From RDYJ01 sp034931405 (lineage in GTDB: Bacteria > Cyanobacteriota > Cyanobacteriia > Cyanobacteriales > Nostocaceae): a DNA stretch of 64,000 nt. The notes beneath the pieces are model-generated. The model saw only the letters and a program-made list of their open reading frames with translations. It made no database searches and was not told where the DNA came from. The stretch lies in the NCBI RefSeq assembly GCF_034931405.1, contig NZ_JAYGHA010000029.1, positions 1 to 64,000 of the forward strand, given 5' to 3'. Position numbers and translations under genes: made by a program. The stretch's first letter is position 1, and each line of letters opens with the position of its first letter. This document shows positions 24,788 through 33,472 of the stretch, in pieces.

Positions 24788-25090
24788 CTACATAGTCAGT
24801 GGAGAAGCGAAAATCAGCGTCATCAAACCTATAGAAATTATCAAACTATCAAATTTAAAATCTTGACAAAGACGATAAAAATTAAACCAGATTACCCATG
24901 TAGAAATTAAGGGAATTATGTAAAATCCTTTATAACCCAAAATAGCGTAAAATGGTGCAGTAATGAGGGGAAATGTAAACGGGAATGTGATATAATAAAA
25001 TGCAACCTGTGACAGTACATATAAAGAGAAAATCACACCTGATAAAATAATCAGTAATGGTAATTTGGCTTTTAATTTATTCATACCCAT
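24788..25090 (-). pseudogene. Membrane protein fragment with in-frame TAG
   Basis: A 100-aa product with three hydrophobic segments (LPLLIILSGVIFSLYVLSQV, FPLITAPFYAILGYKGFYII, LIISIGLMTLIFASPLTM). The frame stops at TAG directly after SPLTM, but continues without any further stop for 28 codons reading SAMYWEHTLAVCLAFSIKN and KKRKQIHKNL. Related membrane glycosyltransferases I recall have a Tyr in such a position, so the TAG probably replaced TAT or TAC. No full-length protein results, and this looks like the decayed N-terminal part of a larger GT-C type membrane protein adjacent to the intact one downstream. It could also be a short real protein. Confidence 0.5.
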
Positions 25091-25109
25091 AATAAAATTT
25101 TGACTAACT

Positions 25110-26249
25110 GTGACTAATCTAACCTTGGATAAAATTCTTGAGCGTTCATTGCTAGGGTTTAATATATCACCATCTGAGGCAGTAGTATTATTAAAACAAA
25201 CTGACCCAGAGACTGTAAATGCTATTCGGGTTACAGCTGACCAACTGCGACAAAAACAAGTTGGAGAGACTGTTACTTACGTAATTAATCGTAATATTAA
25301 TTTTACTAACATCTGTGAACAGCATTGTAGTTTTTGTGCTTTTCGTAGGGATGAGGGAGATACGGATGCTTACTGGTTAAATTGGGCGCAAATTCTAGAA
25401 AAATCTACAGATGCAGTGCGTAGAGGAGCGACAGAAATTTGTATGCAAGGGGGATTGCACCCACAAGCGCAAATTAATGGAAAATCCTTACCTTATTACA
25501 TTAAGTTAGTAGAAACTATTAAACAGGAGTTTCCCCAGCTACATTTACACGCTTTTTCGCCCCAGGAAATCCAGTTTATTGCCAGATTAGACGGAATTTC
25601 CTACAGTGAAGTCATTACAGCCTTGCGTGATGCTGGCGTGGGTTCGATGCCGGGAACAGCGGCAGAAGTGTTAGATGATGAAGTGAGAAAGATATTGTGT
25701 CCAGAAAAGATTGATACTGGAACTTGGTTAGAAATTGTCAGTACGGCACACAAATTAGGTGTAACCACTACGAGTACAATGTTATCTGGGCATATTGAAA
25801 CCCCAGAACAGCAAATTGCACATTTAGAAAAATTGCGATCGCTGCAACAAACAGCCTTAGAAAAAGGATACCCAGCCAGAATTACAGAATTTATTATCTT
25901 ACCCTTCGTTGGTCAAGAAGCACCTAAATCCTTGCGTCGGCGGGTGGGAAGAGATCAACCAGTCTTAGCCGATGCACTTTTACTCACTGCGGTAGCACGG
26001 ATATTTTTAGGAAATTGCATACCTAACCATCAACCGAGTTGGGTAAAATTAGGGCTGGCTGGAGCGACAGAAGCCTTAACTTGGGGTTGTAACGATATTG
26101 GTGGCACATTGATGGAAGAACACATCACCACCATGGCCGGGGCTATTGGTGGTACGTGTATGGAAGTAGAAACCCTACAAAGTGCGATCGCTTCCCTCAA
26201 CAGACCCTATCAACAACGAAATACATTATATGAGGTGATTGGGGATTAG
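25110..26249 (+). CDS. CofH, FO synthase subunit (radical SAM)
   Basis: 5-amino-6-(D-ribitylamino)uracil-L-tyrosine 4-hydroxyphenyl transferase, which with CofG makes the deazaflavin FO (8-HDF), the antenna of cyanobacterial photolyases. The protein is 379 aa. The radical SAM cluster motif CxxxCxxC is C69-EQH-C73-SF-C76, followed by FRRDEGDTDAYWL. Further family motifs are ICMQGGLHPQ, HAFSPQE, GVGSMPGTAAEVLDD, and WGCNDIGGTLMEEHITTMAG. The start is a GTG at 25110. CofG is not in the window. A heptamer repeat overlaps the stop codon. Confidence 0.95.
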   Translation: MTNLTLDKILERSLLGFNISPSEAVVLLKQTDPETVNAIRVTADQLRQKQVGETVTYVINRNINFTNICEQHCSFCAFRRDEGDTDAYWLNWAQILEKSTDAVRRGATEICMQGGLHPQAQINGKSLPYYIKLVETIKQEFPQLHLHAFSPQEIQFIARLDGISYSEVITALRDAGVGSMPGTAAEVLDDEVRKILCPEKIDTGTWLEIVSTAHKLGVTTTSTMLSGHIETPEQQIAHLEKLRSLQQTALEKGYPARITEFIILPFVGQEAPKSLRRRVGRDQPVLADALLLTAVARIFLGNCIPNHQPSWVKLGLAGATEALTWGCNDIGGTLMEEHITTMAGAIGGTCMEVETLQSAIASLNRPYQQRNTLYEVIGD

Positions 26250-26356
26250 GGATTAGGGATTAGGGATAAATTTTCTTCCCTGCTCCTCCGCCCCCCTGCT
26301 TCTTCCCCAGTCCCCAGTCCCCATTCACCAGTCCCCATTCCCTGATCCCCTATCCC
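26240..26356. repeat. STRR heptamer repeats GGGATTA and CCCCAGT/CCCCATT
   Basis: GGGATTA is repeated about four times at 26242-26266, overlapping the end of cofH. CCCCAGT and CCCCATT units follow at 26300-26356. Such 7-bp tandem arrays are the STRR class of heterocystous cyanobacteria. Confidence 0.8.
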
Positions 26357-26404
26357 CAGATCCCAATCCAAGATACGATAGACGTTGATTTACGTATTTA
26401 ATGA

Positions 26405-26809
26405 ATGGATATGAAACGTTATTGGTCGCGTCTGCTGGCACTGGTTTTAGTTATCACTGTCGGCTTAATGGGTTGTTCTGGTAGTCCTGATGGCTTAACC
26501 GGAGATTATCGCCAAGATACTTTAACTGTAGTCAACACCTTAAAACAAGCCATACAAGTATCACCAGAAGATTCAAATAAAGCAGCAATTCAAGCAGAAG
26601 CACGTCAAAAAATTAATGACTTTTCTGCACGTTATCAGAGAGCTAATTCCGTTTCTGGTTTGAGTTCTTTTACAACCATGCGAACAGCCCTTAATGCTTT
26701 AGCTGGACACTATAGTTCTTACCCTAACCGTCCCATTCCTGAAAAGTTGAAAAATCGTCTAGCACTAGAATTTGATCGTGTCGAATTAGCCCTGAAACGT
26801 GGTGGTTAA
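26405..26809 (+). CDS. Psb27, photosystem II assembly lipoprotein
   Basis: Psb27 binds CP43 on the lumenal side of PSII during assembly and repair and protects the manganese site. The protein is 134 aa. A signal peptide with lipobox LMGC places the lipidated cysteine at residue 24. The mature part (LTGDYRQDTLTVVNTLKQAI, then FSARYQRANSVSGLSSFTTM, TALNALAGHYSSYPNRPIPE and KNRLALEFDRVELAL) is the four-helix bundle. An alternative start at Met3 is possible. It is monocistronic. Confidence 0.95.
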   Translation: MDMKRYWSRLLALVLVITVGLMGCSGSPDGLTGDYRQDTLTVVNTLKQAIQVSPEDSNKAAIQAEARQKINDFSARYQRANSVSGLSSFTTMRTALNALAGHYSSYPNRPIPEKLKNRLALEFDRVELALKRGG

Positions 26810-26931
26810 TTATCAGGCAAAATTTGCAAATTTTCAAATATTATTAATAGCAGGCTTGTCCTGCTTTCTTAATGAATATCAATTACAATAAATAGGTATT
26901 AAACGCCCTCCGGCTGTAGTTTTCTTAATTG

Positions 26932-26980
26932 ATTCCCTAGATATATTTGATGTTTAATTTTGTTATGCTATCTTATGCCA
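26932..26980 (+). repeat. 49-bp dispersed repeat, copy 1
   Basis: ATTCCCTAGATATATTTGAT up to CTTATGCCA matches 30202-30250 with two mismatches. It lies upstream of the GHL10 gene and the other copy upstream of the GmrSD-like gene, in the same orientation in both. Confidence 0.75.
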
Positions 26981-27004
26981 AAGTATAAAAAAGAATTGAG
27001 AACT

Positions 27005-28504
27005 ATGTACAAAAGTCCTTTAAATTTTCCCACAGCCAAATCATTGCGCCGCAGTCTATTTGCTGTTCTGTTTAGCAGCAATATGTTGATGCCTAACTTT
27101 AGCACTCAACCAGCAGCAGCACAAGTAATGGAGTTTTGCCAATTATCACCAAAAGCAGTTAAAGAAAAAGAAACCCTACGTTTATCAGCACTTAAAGGCA
27201 ATAAAAATGCTCAAAGTCGTTATCAAAAACTAGTTAAAGAACACACACAAAAATTACAAGATTGTCGTCGTCGAAATTGGCCGCAAACTCAAGCTATCTG
27301 GTTACGATTATATCCCTGTGACTCTCAACCGGGAGCTATTGATCAGATTATGGATCATATAGTTAACAGTGGCTATAACCAGGTTTATTTAGAAGCATTT
27401 TATGATGGTCAGGTATTGTTACCAGCAGGGAATAATCCCACAGTTTGGCCTGCGGTGGTTCGCACCCCTGGAAAAGAAAAAGTTGATTTATTAGCTGAAG
27501 GAATTAAAAAAGGACAAGAAAGGGGTTTAAAGGTTTATGCTTGGATGTTTACGATGAATTTTGGCTATACTTACGGTCAGATTCCGAGTAGAAAAGATGC
27601 GATCGCCCGTAATGGTAAAGGTCAAAATAGCATAGAAGTTGTAGATAATCGTTCCCAAGTATTTGTCGATCCCTACAACCAACAAGCAAAAAATGACTAT
27701 TACCAAATGGTGCAAGAAATCATGCGTCGTCGTCCTGATGGCTTGTTATTAGATTATGTACGCTATCCTCGACAAGCAGGAAGCAATTCTATAGCTACAA
27801 AAGTTGGCGATTTATGGTTATTTACTCCCGCAATTCAAGAAGCTTTTCTGCGTCGTGCTAAAAATAATAAGGGCTTAGAATTAATCCGTCGTTTTTTAAA
27901 TAAAGGATATGTCACCGTTGGAGATATAGGTGAAGTTGATAAACTTTATCCCCAAGAAGATCAACCACTGTGGGAAGGAAGAAACCCTCCAGTTGCACAA
28001 AAATCATTACTCACACCAAACCAAAAACAGACGATTTTACAATCAGATTTATGGCTTTTAGCAGTTGCTCACGCTATGCAAGGTATATTAGATTTTGTTA
28101 ACTTAGCTATTTATCCAGCCACACAAAATAATATTCCGGCTGGGGTGGTATTTTTTCCAGATGGTAATCAAACTGTAGGAAAAGGTTATGATTCCCGTTT
28201 GCAACCTTGGGATAAGTTTCCTAATAGTTTAGAATGGCATCCCATGTCTTATGCTACTTGTGGTAATGCCAGTTGTATTATGGAACAAGTACAACGAGTT
28301 TTGAGTATGGCGCAACCAGGTACACAAGTCATTCCTGCTTTAGCTGGTAAGTGGGGAGAACCAATAACAGGCCGTCCACCCTTAGAACAACAAATGGCAG
28401 CTTTACGGCAATTTTCACCCCAAATTAATGCAGTTAGCCATTTTGCTTATTCTTGGCAACATCCAGAACTTGATGGACAGCGCAAATTTTGTAAATTGCA
28501 GTAA
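27005..28504 (+). CDS. GHL10-type glycosyl hydrolase-like secreted protein
   Basis: About 499 aa. I chose the Met at 27005 (MYKSPLNFPTAKSLRRS), because a normal signal peptide follows (LFAVLFSSNMLMPNFS, cleavage after AAA). The mature protein has the glycosyl-hydrolase-like 10 TIM barrel: WLRLYPCDS, YNQVYLEAFYDGQVLLPAGN, GLKVYAWMFTMNFG, PDGLLLDYVRYPRQ, SLEWHPMSYATCGN and FAYSWQHPELDG. Paired Glu/Asp residues in EAFYDG and LLDYVRYP are candidate catalytic residues. A periplasmic or outer-surface role on peptidoglycan or sugar polymers is likely; the substrate is unknown. Confidence 0.85.
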   Translation: MYKSPLNFPTAKSLRRSLFAVLFSSNMLMPNFSTQPAAAQVMEFCQLSPKAVKEKETLRLSALKGNKNAQSRYQKLVKEHTQKLQDCRRRNWPQTQAIWLRLYPCDSQPGAIDQIMDHIVNSGYNQVYLEAFYDGQVLLPAGNNPTVWPAVVRTPGKEKVDLLAEGIKKGQERGLKVYAWMFTMNFGYTYGQIPSRKDAIARNGKGQNSIEVVDNRSQVFVDPYNQQAKNDYYQMVQEIMRRRPDGLLLDYVRYPRQAGSNSIATKVGDLWLFTPAIQEAFLRRAKNNKGLELIRRFLNKGYVTVGDIGEVDKLYPQEDQPLWEGRNPPVAQKSLLTPNQKQTILQSDLWLLAVAHAMQGILDFVNLAIYPATQNNIPAGVVFFPDGNQTVGKGYDSRLQPWDKFPNSLEWHPMSYATCGNASCIMEQVQRVLSMAQPGTQVIPALAGKWGEPITGRPPLEQQMAALRQFSPQINAVSHFAYSWQHPELDGQRKFCKLQ

Positions 28505-28511
28505 TATTGAT

Positions 28512-28635
28512 AGGACTTACGCAAGTGTCACACCAAAAATCTGTTGTAGGGTGCGTCAGATATCAACAATCTGGTTTATTTGCAGGATTTATGCAGTCTG
28601 ACGCACCCTACCAATGTGCCAGTTGCGTAAGTCCT
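28512..28635. mobile_element. 124-bp palindromic MITE with AGGACTTACGCAA ends
   Basis: The ends AGGACTTACGCAA (28512-28524) and TTGCGTAAGTCCT (28623-28635) are perfect 13-bp inverted repeats. Inside, GTAGGGTGCGTCAGA (28546-28560) pairs with TCTGACGCACCCTAC (28597-28611). Both flanks carry GAT, a possible target duplication. No gene inside. Confidence 0.8.
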
Positions 28636-28742
28636 GATTGAGTTATTTTTCAGATCCTCAACTTCTTTGATCAATCTTGTTATTGATCAGATTGAATTGG
28701 CTAAAATTGGCAATTTTGATCTCTAATAATTAAAGAAAAAAG

Positions 28743-29021
28743 TTAATCTGGATAGCGTTTTGATGTATGCAGAATTCGGAGAATTTCTACTGGTTCTTCC
28801 TTAACTCGGTAAATAAGAATATACGGTGAATTAGAAATTATCAATTCTCTTGTACCTTCAACTCTTCCAGATTTACCCATAAATGGATAATTTTCTAATT
28901 GATTGGCAGCATTTTGAATCTTGATGATTAATTCCTGTGCTGCGGTAGGATTATCTTGGAAAATGTAACTATGTGCTTGTTCTAAGTTACGCAGCGCCCG
29001 ACGTAGCCATTTAACCTGCAT
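28743..29021 (-). CDS. RelE/ParE family toxin
   Basis: A 92-aa toxin of the RelE/ParE superfamily. The start VKWLRRALRNLEQAHSYIFQ and the end FMGKSGRVEGTRELIISNSP then YILIYRVKEEPVEILRILHT are diagnostic of ParE-like proteins (gyrase or ribosome inhibitors). The C-terminal RILHTSKRYPD is the usual end. It overlaps the antitoxin gene by 11 bp. Confidence 0.9.
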   Translation of the reverse strand: MQVKWLRRALRNLEQAHSYIFQDNPTAAQELIIKIQNAANQLENYPFMGKSGRVEGTRELIISNSPYILIYRVKEEPVEILRILHTSKRYPD

Positions 29022-29253
29022 TACTTAGCCTTGCAAATGTCGTTTTTACTTCTTCCTCACTAGCAAAATCTCCAGCATCCGCTTCAGCAATACCTTTTTG
29101 GATTTCTTCAATTTGCCATTGATACATTTCTAAATAAGCGTTTACGGCTTCGTTGAGAATATAGCTTCTATCGCGGTTTATGCCTTTTGCTAATGCGTCT
29201 ATAGCGGCTTTTTTGCTGCTGTCTATTCTAAATGTAATATTTTCTTTACTCAT
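29011..29253 (-). CDS. Ribbon-helix-helix (CopG-type) antitoxin
   Basis: An 80-aa antitoxin. The N-terminal NITFRIDSSKKAAIDALAKG then INRDRSYILNEAVNAYLEMY is a ribbon-helix-helix DNA-binding domain. The acidic C-terminal region (EIQKGIAEADAGDFASEEEV) would bind the toxin. It is first in the operon with the ParE-like toxin. Confidence 0.9.
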   Translation of the reverse strand: MSKENITFRIDSSKKAAIDALAKGINRDRSYILNEAVNAYLEMYQWQIEEIQKGIAEADAGDFASEEEVKTTFARLSNAG

Positions 29254-29324
29254 GGTTATCTAAACCTCTGTTGTATTGCATTATATTATATAATATAACA
29301 ATGTAAGATATTTACTAAAAACCT

Positions 29325-30131
29325 TTGGCTTACGATAATATTTGCCGATACCTCACGGATACTTACCCTTTATCTTTTGTGCAATGGTTAATTGCAGAAG
29401 ATATAAATGAAATTGAGGTGCTACCTACCGAGTTACCTATTAACCCCATTCGTGCTGATGCGTTGTTTCGACTACCGAAATTAAATCGCATTTTGCATTT
29501 GGAAATTCAAACTACACCAAAATCTGATACTCCCATGCCTGTGAGAATGTTAGATTATTGGTTGAGGATTTATCGTAAATATTTATGTCCTGTACAACAG
29601 GTAGTAATTTTTCTCCAGGAGACAAATTCACCTGATGTTTTTGTTGATAGGTTGATAGTGGGGAATACACGACATCAATATCAAGTAATTAGAGTATGGG
29701 AAGAAGACAGCGAAATACTTTTAAAATCTCCTGCTTTATTACCTTTAGCAGTTTTAGCTAAGACAGATGAACCAAATAAGTTACTTCAGCAAGTTGCTTT
29801 AGAAATAGATAAAATAGAAGAACAAGCACAACAAAATACTATAGCAGCTTGTGTGGAATTATTGGCTGGTTTAAAGTTTGAGAAACAGTTGATTAAACAA
29901 TATTTTCGGGAGGAAACTATGGAAGAATCAGTGATTTATCAAGAGATTATTAACCGTGGTAAATTACAGCTTATTTTCCGCTTGTTAAAACGTCGTATTG
30001 GGGAGATTTCGGCAAAGTTAGAGTCACAAATTAAAGAGTTATCAGGTGAAAAATTAGATGAGCTTTCGGAAGCTATTTTGGATTTTTCACAACCTGATGA
30101 TTTGGTAAATTGGATAGCGAATCAAAGTTAA
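29325..30131 (+). CDS. Rpn-family PD-(D/E)XK nuclease with DUF4351 C-terminus
   Basis: A 268-aa protein beginning with TTG at 29325. The nuclease core shows RADALFRL (Asp) and LHLEIQTTP (Glu-x-Gln), the form of the PD-(D/E)XK motif seen in Rpn/DUF4351 proteins; RMLDYWLRIYRKY follows. The C-terminal part (LQLIFRLLKRRIGEISAKLE, then ELSGEKLDELSEAILDF) is the DUF4351 helical domain. Rpn proteins are DNA endonucleases associated with recombination or defence. It lies between a ParE locus and a GmrSD-like gene. The substrate is not known. Confidence 0.82.
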   Translation: MAYDNICRYLTDTYPLSFVQWLIAEDINEIEVLPTELPINPIRADALFRLPKLNRILHLEIQTTPKSDTPMPVRMLDYWLRIYRKYLCPVQQVVIFLQETNSPDVFVDRLIVGNTRHQYQVIRVWEEDSEILLKSPALLPLAVLAKTDEPNKLLQQVALEIDKIEEQAQQNTIAACVELLAGLKFEKQLIKQYFREETMEESVIYQEIINRGKLQLIFRLLKRRIGEISAKLESQIKELSGEKLDELSEAILDFSQPDDLVNWIANQS

Positions 30132-30159
30132 AAGGTTTTCTCACGCAAAGAGATTTTTA

Positions 30160-30210
30160 TGAGTCGGTTTTAACCGACTTTTGCTTTTAGACAGGGAATT
30201 TATTCCCTGG
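30160..30210 (+). repeat. Double-hairpin dispersed repeat, copy 1
   Basis: Two palindromes in a row: AGTCGGTTTTAACCGACT and AGGGAATTTATTCCCT, linked by TTTGCTTTTAGAC. An inverted copy lies at 59213-59259. It immediately follows the Rpn gene and merges with the 49-bp repeat. Confidence 0.8.
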
Positions 30211-30250
30211 ATATATTTGATGTTTAATTTTGTTACGCTATCTTATGCCA
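30202..30250 (+). repeat. 49-bp dispersed repeat, copy 2
   Basis: ATTCCCTGGATATATTTGAT up to CTTATGCCA matches 26932-26980 with two mismatches. Confidence 0.75.
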
Positions 30251-30311
30251 TTTATACAAGATTATTTTATACTAAAAGCATAACTATCAAGTAAATCAGG
30301 TTACATTCATC

Positions 30312-32306
30312 ATGCAAGCATCAGAAACCAAGCTCAGAGAGATTATTCAAGGTGATAAGCAATACATTGTACCTTTATTTCAACGTCCGTACAGTTGGAA
30401 AAAATCTCAATGGGAAGCATTATGGAATGATATTTTAGAATTATGTAATACGGAAAATCCTCGTCCTCATTTTATGGGTTCTATTGTGACTATACCAGTT
30501 TCTGGACTACCAGAAGGAGTCAGCAAATATTTATTAATTGATGGACAACAACGTTTAACTACTATTTTTATTTTGTTTTGTGCTTTACGAGATAAATGCA
30601 AAGCTACTAATAATCAATTAGCAGAAGAATTACATAATAAATTTCTAATTAATCAATATCAGAAAGATCCTGAAGTTTATAAATTACAACCTACTCAAGT
30701 AGACAGAGAATCATTTTATAGTTTAATCAATTCACTAGATAATTCAGTACATAATATTGATAAAAATGCTCCAATCATTAAACAATGCTATTCGTTTTTT
30801 GATAAGAAGATTATACAAAGTAATCTGGAATTTGGGAGAATAAAACAAGTAATTTCTAGTTATTTATCTGTTGTTAGTGTTGTTTTAAGTACAGAAGATA
30901 ATCCTTACTTAGTCTTTGAAAGTCTTAATGCTAAGGGTGAACCTTTAACACAAGCCGATTTAATTCGTAATTATTTTTTCTTAAAAATTAATACAGATAA
31001 TCAAGAATCTGCTTATAATAATTATTGGCTACCAATGCAAAAAAGTCTAGATGATAATTTAACAGAGTTTATCAGACATTATTTAACAAGAGATGGTGTG
31101 GAAATTAAGAAAGATGAAGTTTATTTTGAGATTAAAGATAGAATGAGTAAGAGTGATGCTCTATCTTATTTACAAAATTTATATAGATTTTCTGAATATT
31201 ATGCAAAACTTTTAAATCCCGTAAAAGAAAATAATTTAAAAATTCGTCGGTTGCTAGAAAAAATCAACCGTTTAGAAGTAGCTACTGTTTATCCTTTTTT
31301 ACTTAATTGTTATCATGATTATCAAGAAAATAAACTTTCAGAAGTAGATTTTCTTGATGTTTTGCAGATTTTAGAAAATTTCATTATTCGCCGATTTGTT
31401 TGTAATGTGCAAACGAGGGGATTAAATAGAATATTTTCGGTGCTATATTCTCAAGTGAGTAAGGAAAGTAATTTAGCTCATGCTAATTTTGTGGAACGAT
31501 TAAAACTAGATTTACAAAATCGTGATTATCCCAAAGATACAGAATTTCAGAAAAGTTTATTGAATGTTAAATTATACGGTGCTGGACGATATAAAAAAGG
31601 TAGATTAATTTTAGAATCTATTGAAGCATCTTTTAATCATAAAGAACAGGTCATTTTAGATGGTTTGGAGATTGAACATATTATGCCACAAACTATAAAT
31701 AAATGGTGGCAAGAACATTTAGGAGAACATTGGGGAATAACTCATGATTTACTACTTCATTCTTTGGGTAATCTAACTATTACAGCTTACAATGGTGAAT
31801 TATATAATTTGGAATTTATCGAGAAAAAAGAAATATTGATTAATAGTCATTTAGAAATCAATAAATACTTTGAAAATCAAGAAACTTGGAAAAAAGAGGA
31901 TATAGAAAAAAGAAGTTTAGATTTATCTGAGATAGTTTTACAAATTTGGCCTTACTTTGGTAATGAAAATCTTATCATTCCATCCAAAAGTAAATTAACT
32001 GGTACAACTCCCAAACAACTAAAAATTTTTAGTAAAGAATATCCTGTTAAAAGTTGGCGGGATGTTTTACAAACAACTTTAAATGTAATAAATGATTTAG
32101 ATCCTGATAAATTTAACGATATTATGGAACAATTTCCCCGTTTTATTAGTAAAGATGAAAAAGACTTTCGGGATACAAGAAAATTAGATAATGGGGTGTT
32201 TGTTAATGTCAACTTATCAGCTAGGGATATTAATGCTTTTTGTATTAAAGCTATCGAAACCGCAGAACTTTCTACAGAAGAATGGGAAGTAGAAACCACA
32301 AGTTAA
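30312..32306 (+). CDS. GmrSD-like DUF262/DUF1524 protein (type IV restriction type)
   Basis: A 664-aa protein. The N-terminal DUF262 (GmrS-like, ParB/Srx fold) contains YIVPLFQRPYSWKKSQWEAL and LIDGQQRLTTIFILF, the nucleotide-binding DGQQR motif. DUF1524 (GmrD-like HNH nuclease) is at about residues 440-540: LEIEHIMPQTINKWW holds the catalytic His456, and LLHSLGNLTITAYN follows. About 100 residues after residue 560 form a separate C-terminal domain I do not recognise. Single-chain GmrSD relatives cleave glucosylated or phosphorothioated DNA and guard against phage; here no modification genes are adjacent. Defence is inferred from family and from the surrounding toxin-antitoxin genes. Confidence 0.88.
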   Translation: MQASETKLREIIQGDKQYIVPLFQRPYSWKKSQWEALWNDILELCNTENPRPHFMGSIVTIPVSGLPEGVSKYLLIDGQQRLTTIFILFCALRDKCKATNNQLAEELHNKFLINQYQKDPEVYKLQPTQVDRESFYSLINSLDNSVHNIDKNAPIIKQCYSFFDKKIIQSNLEFGRIKQVISSYLSVVSVVLSTEDNPYLVFESLNAKGEPLTQADLIRNYFFLKINTDNQESAYNNYWLPMQKSLDDNLTEFIRHYLTRDGVEIKKDEVYFEIKDRMSKSDALSYLQNLYRFSEYYAKLLNPVKENNLKIRRLLEKINRLEVATVYPFLLNCYHDYQENKLSEVDFLDVLQILENFIIRRFVCNVQTRGLNRIFSVLYSQVSKESNLAHANFVERLKLDLQNRDYPKDTEFQKSLLNVKLYGAGRYKKGRLILESIEASFNHKEQVILDGLEIEHIMPQTINKWWQEHLGEHWGITHDLLLHSLGNLTITAYNGELYNLEFIEKKEILINSHLEINKYFENQETWKKEDIEKRSLDLSEIVLQIWPYFGNENLIIPSKSKLTGTTPKQLKIFSKEYPVKSWRDVLQTTLNVINDLDPDKFNDIMEQFPRFISKDEKDFRDTRKLDNGVFVNVNLSARDINAFCIKAIETAELSTEEWEVETTS

Positions 32307-32400
32307 TTTATGTTAGGTATCATTTTCCAAAACCCTTATTTTCCTCTTTTGCTCCTTAGCACCTTTGCGTGAAACAAAAAAAGAGCGATATATTATGTAA

Positions 32401-32652
32401 TTACCTGCATTTTATACAAAGACCAGATTCAAGATCATTAGTTTTCGCTAAACAACAATAACAGATTTTAAAATAGTCTGTATGTCCTTCCAAAATTTCC
32501 CCCGGATTACAATCATCTTCATAACGAGCTAGTTTGACAATTTCTTCAATCAGATTTTGCTTCTTTTCTTGATCTAAATGATCAAAACAATGCTCACGTC
32601 TCAAAATTGTAATCACTTCATTTAACATATAACTTCCGCTATGATTTGACAT
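32401..32652 (-). CDS. Small zinc-ribbon-type protein of unknown function
   Basis: An 83-aa protein. The N-terminal two thirds are helical (MLNEVITILRREHCFDHLDQ, then KKQNLIEEIVKLARYEDD). The C-terminus has two pairs of cysteines (CYCC and CIKC in KICYCCLAKTNDLESGLCIK), which would bind zinc. I do not recognise the family. It lies alone on the minus strand between the GmrSD-like gene and a DUF433/DUF5615 pair. Confidence 0.6.
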   Translation of the reverse strand: MSNHSGSYMLNEVITILRREHCFDHLDQEKKQNLIEEIVKLARYEDDCNPGEILEGHTDYFKICYCCLAKTNDLESGLCIKCR

Positions 32653-32830
32653 ACAATTTACTCCTATTAAAAAATTGAGAATATCATATTATTTTAATAT
32701 AGAACAAATGTACCTGTAAATAGGGTAAACAATTTTTATAAATGTAAGTTTCGATACTATATATACTGTTAGCCTAGCGATGTCTATGGGTAAACGCTAA
32801 AATAGAAAACAAGCCCTACCTTTAAACAAT

Positions 32831-33055
32831 ATGCAGTATCAAAATATAATTACCATCGAACCAGGAAAACGAGGAGGTAAACCTTGTATTCGGGGGATGA
32901 GAATTACAGTATATGATGTATTATCATATCTTGCATCTGGCATGACTTATGAAGAAATACTGAATGATTTTCCTTATTTAACACAAGAAGATATTTTAGC
33001 TTGTCTTAGCTATGCGGCTGATAGAGAAAGACAAATGCTTATGGTGCAAGCATGA
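32831..33055 (+). CDS. DUF433 antitoxin
   Basis: A 74-aa DUF433 protein. The text ITIEPGKRGGKPCIRGMRIT and VYDVLSYLASGMTYEEILND then FPYLTQEDILACLSYAADRE covers the whole domain and includes a helix-turn-helix. It is paired by a 4-bp ATGA overlap with a DUF5615 toxin, the usual arrangement. Confidence 0.9.
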   Translation: MQYQNIITIEPGKRGGKPCIRGMRITVYDVLSYLASGMTYEEILNDFPYLTQEDILACLSYAADRERQMLMVQA

Positions 33056-33384
33056 AGTTATTATTTGACCATAATCTATCACCCCGGTTAGTAGATAAAC
33101 TCGCTGCTATTTACCCCAACTCTCAGCACGTTTTTCTCTTAGGTTTAGATCAAGCAGATGATAGAATTTTGTGGGAGTTTGCAAAACAAAATGAATTTAT
33201 AATTGTTACCAGGGATGCTGATTTTAATGAATTAAGCATCCTACGTGGATATCCACCTAAAGTGATTTGGGTTAGACGTGGTAATTGTTCAACTAACCAA
33301 ATAGAGGAAATTTTGCGAGGAAATTTAGAAGATATCCAAGCCTTTTCTGAAAATATTGATTTAGGAGTTTTGACACTTTATTAA
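33052..33384 (+). CDS. DUF5615 PIN-like toxin
   Basis: A 110-aa PIN-like RNase candidate (Mut7-C/VapC-like). Acidic positions are visible in MKLLFDHNLSPRLVDKL, DQADDRILWEFA and VTRDADFNEL. The C-terminal part (PPKVIWVRRGNCSTNQIEEI) is typical. It forms a bicistron with the DUF433 antitoxin. Confidence 0.9.
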   Translation: MKLLFDHNLSPRLVDKLAAIYPNSQHVFLLGLDQADDRILWEFAKQNEFIIVTRDADFNELSILRGYPPKVIWVRRGNCSTNQIEEILRGNLEDIQAFSENIDLGVLTLY

Positions 33385-33472
33385 ACTGATTTTATTCTTT
33401 GCATGAAACAAAGAAAGCGATGCAGTGAGGGAATCTGCTCAAAAAAATATCCTTTTAATAAAAACTATAACA

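Noticed and set aside
24710..24910. 66-codon frame antisense to the membrane protein fragment
   Set aside because: The minus strand frame with hydrophobic helices is the better candidate.
26240..26356. Possible CRISPR-like array of CCCCAGT and GGGATTA
   Set aside because: Units are 7 bp tandem copies without spacers; this is the STRR class, not CRISPR.
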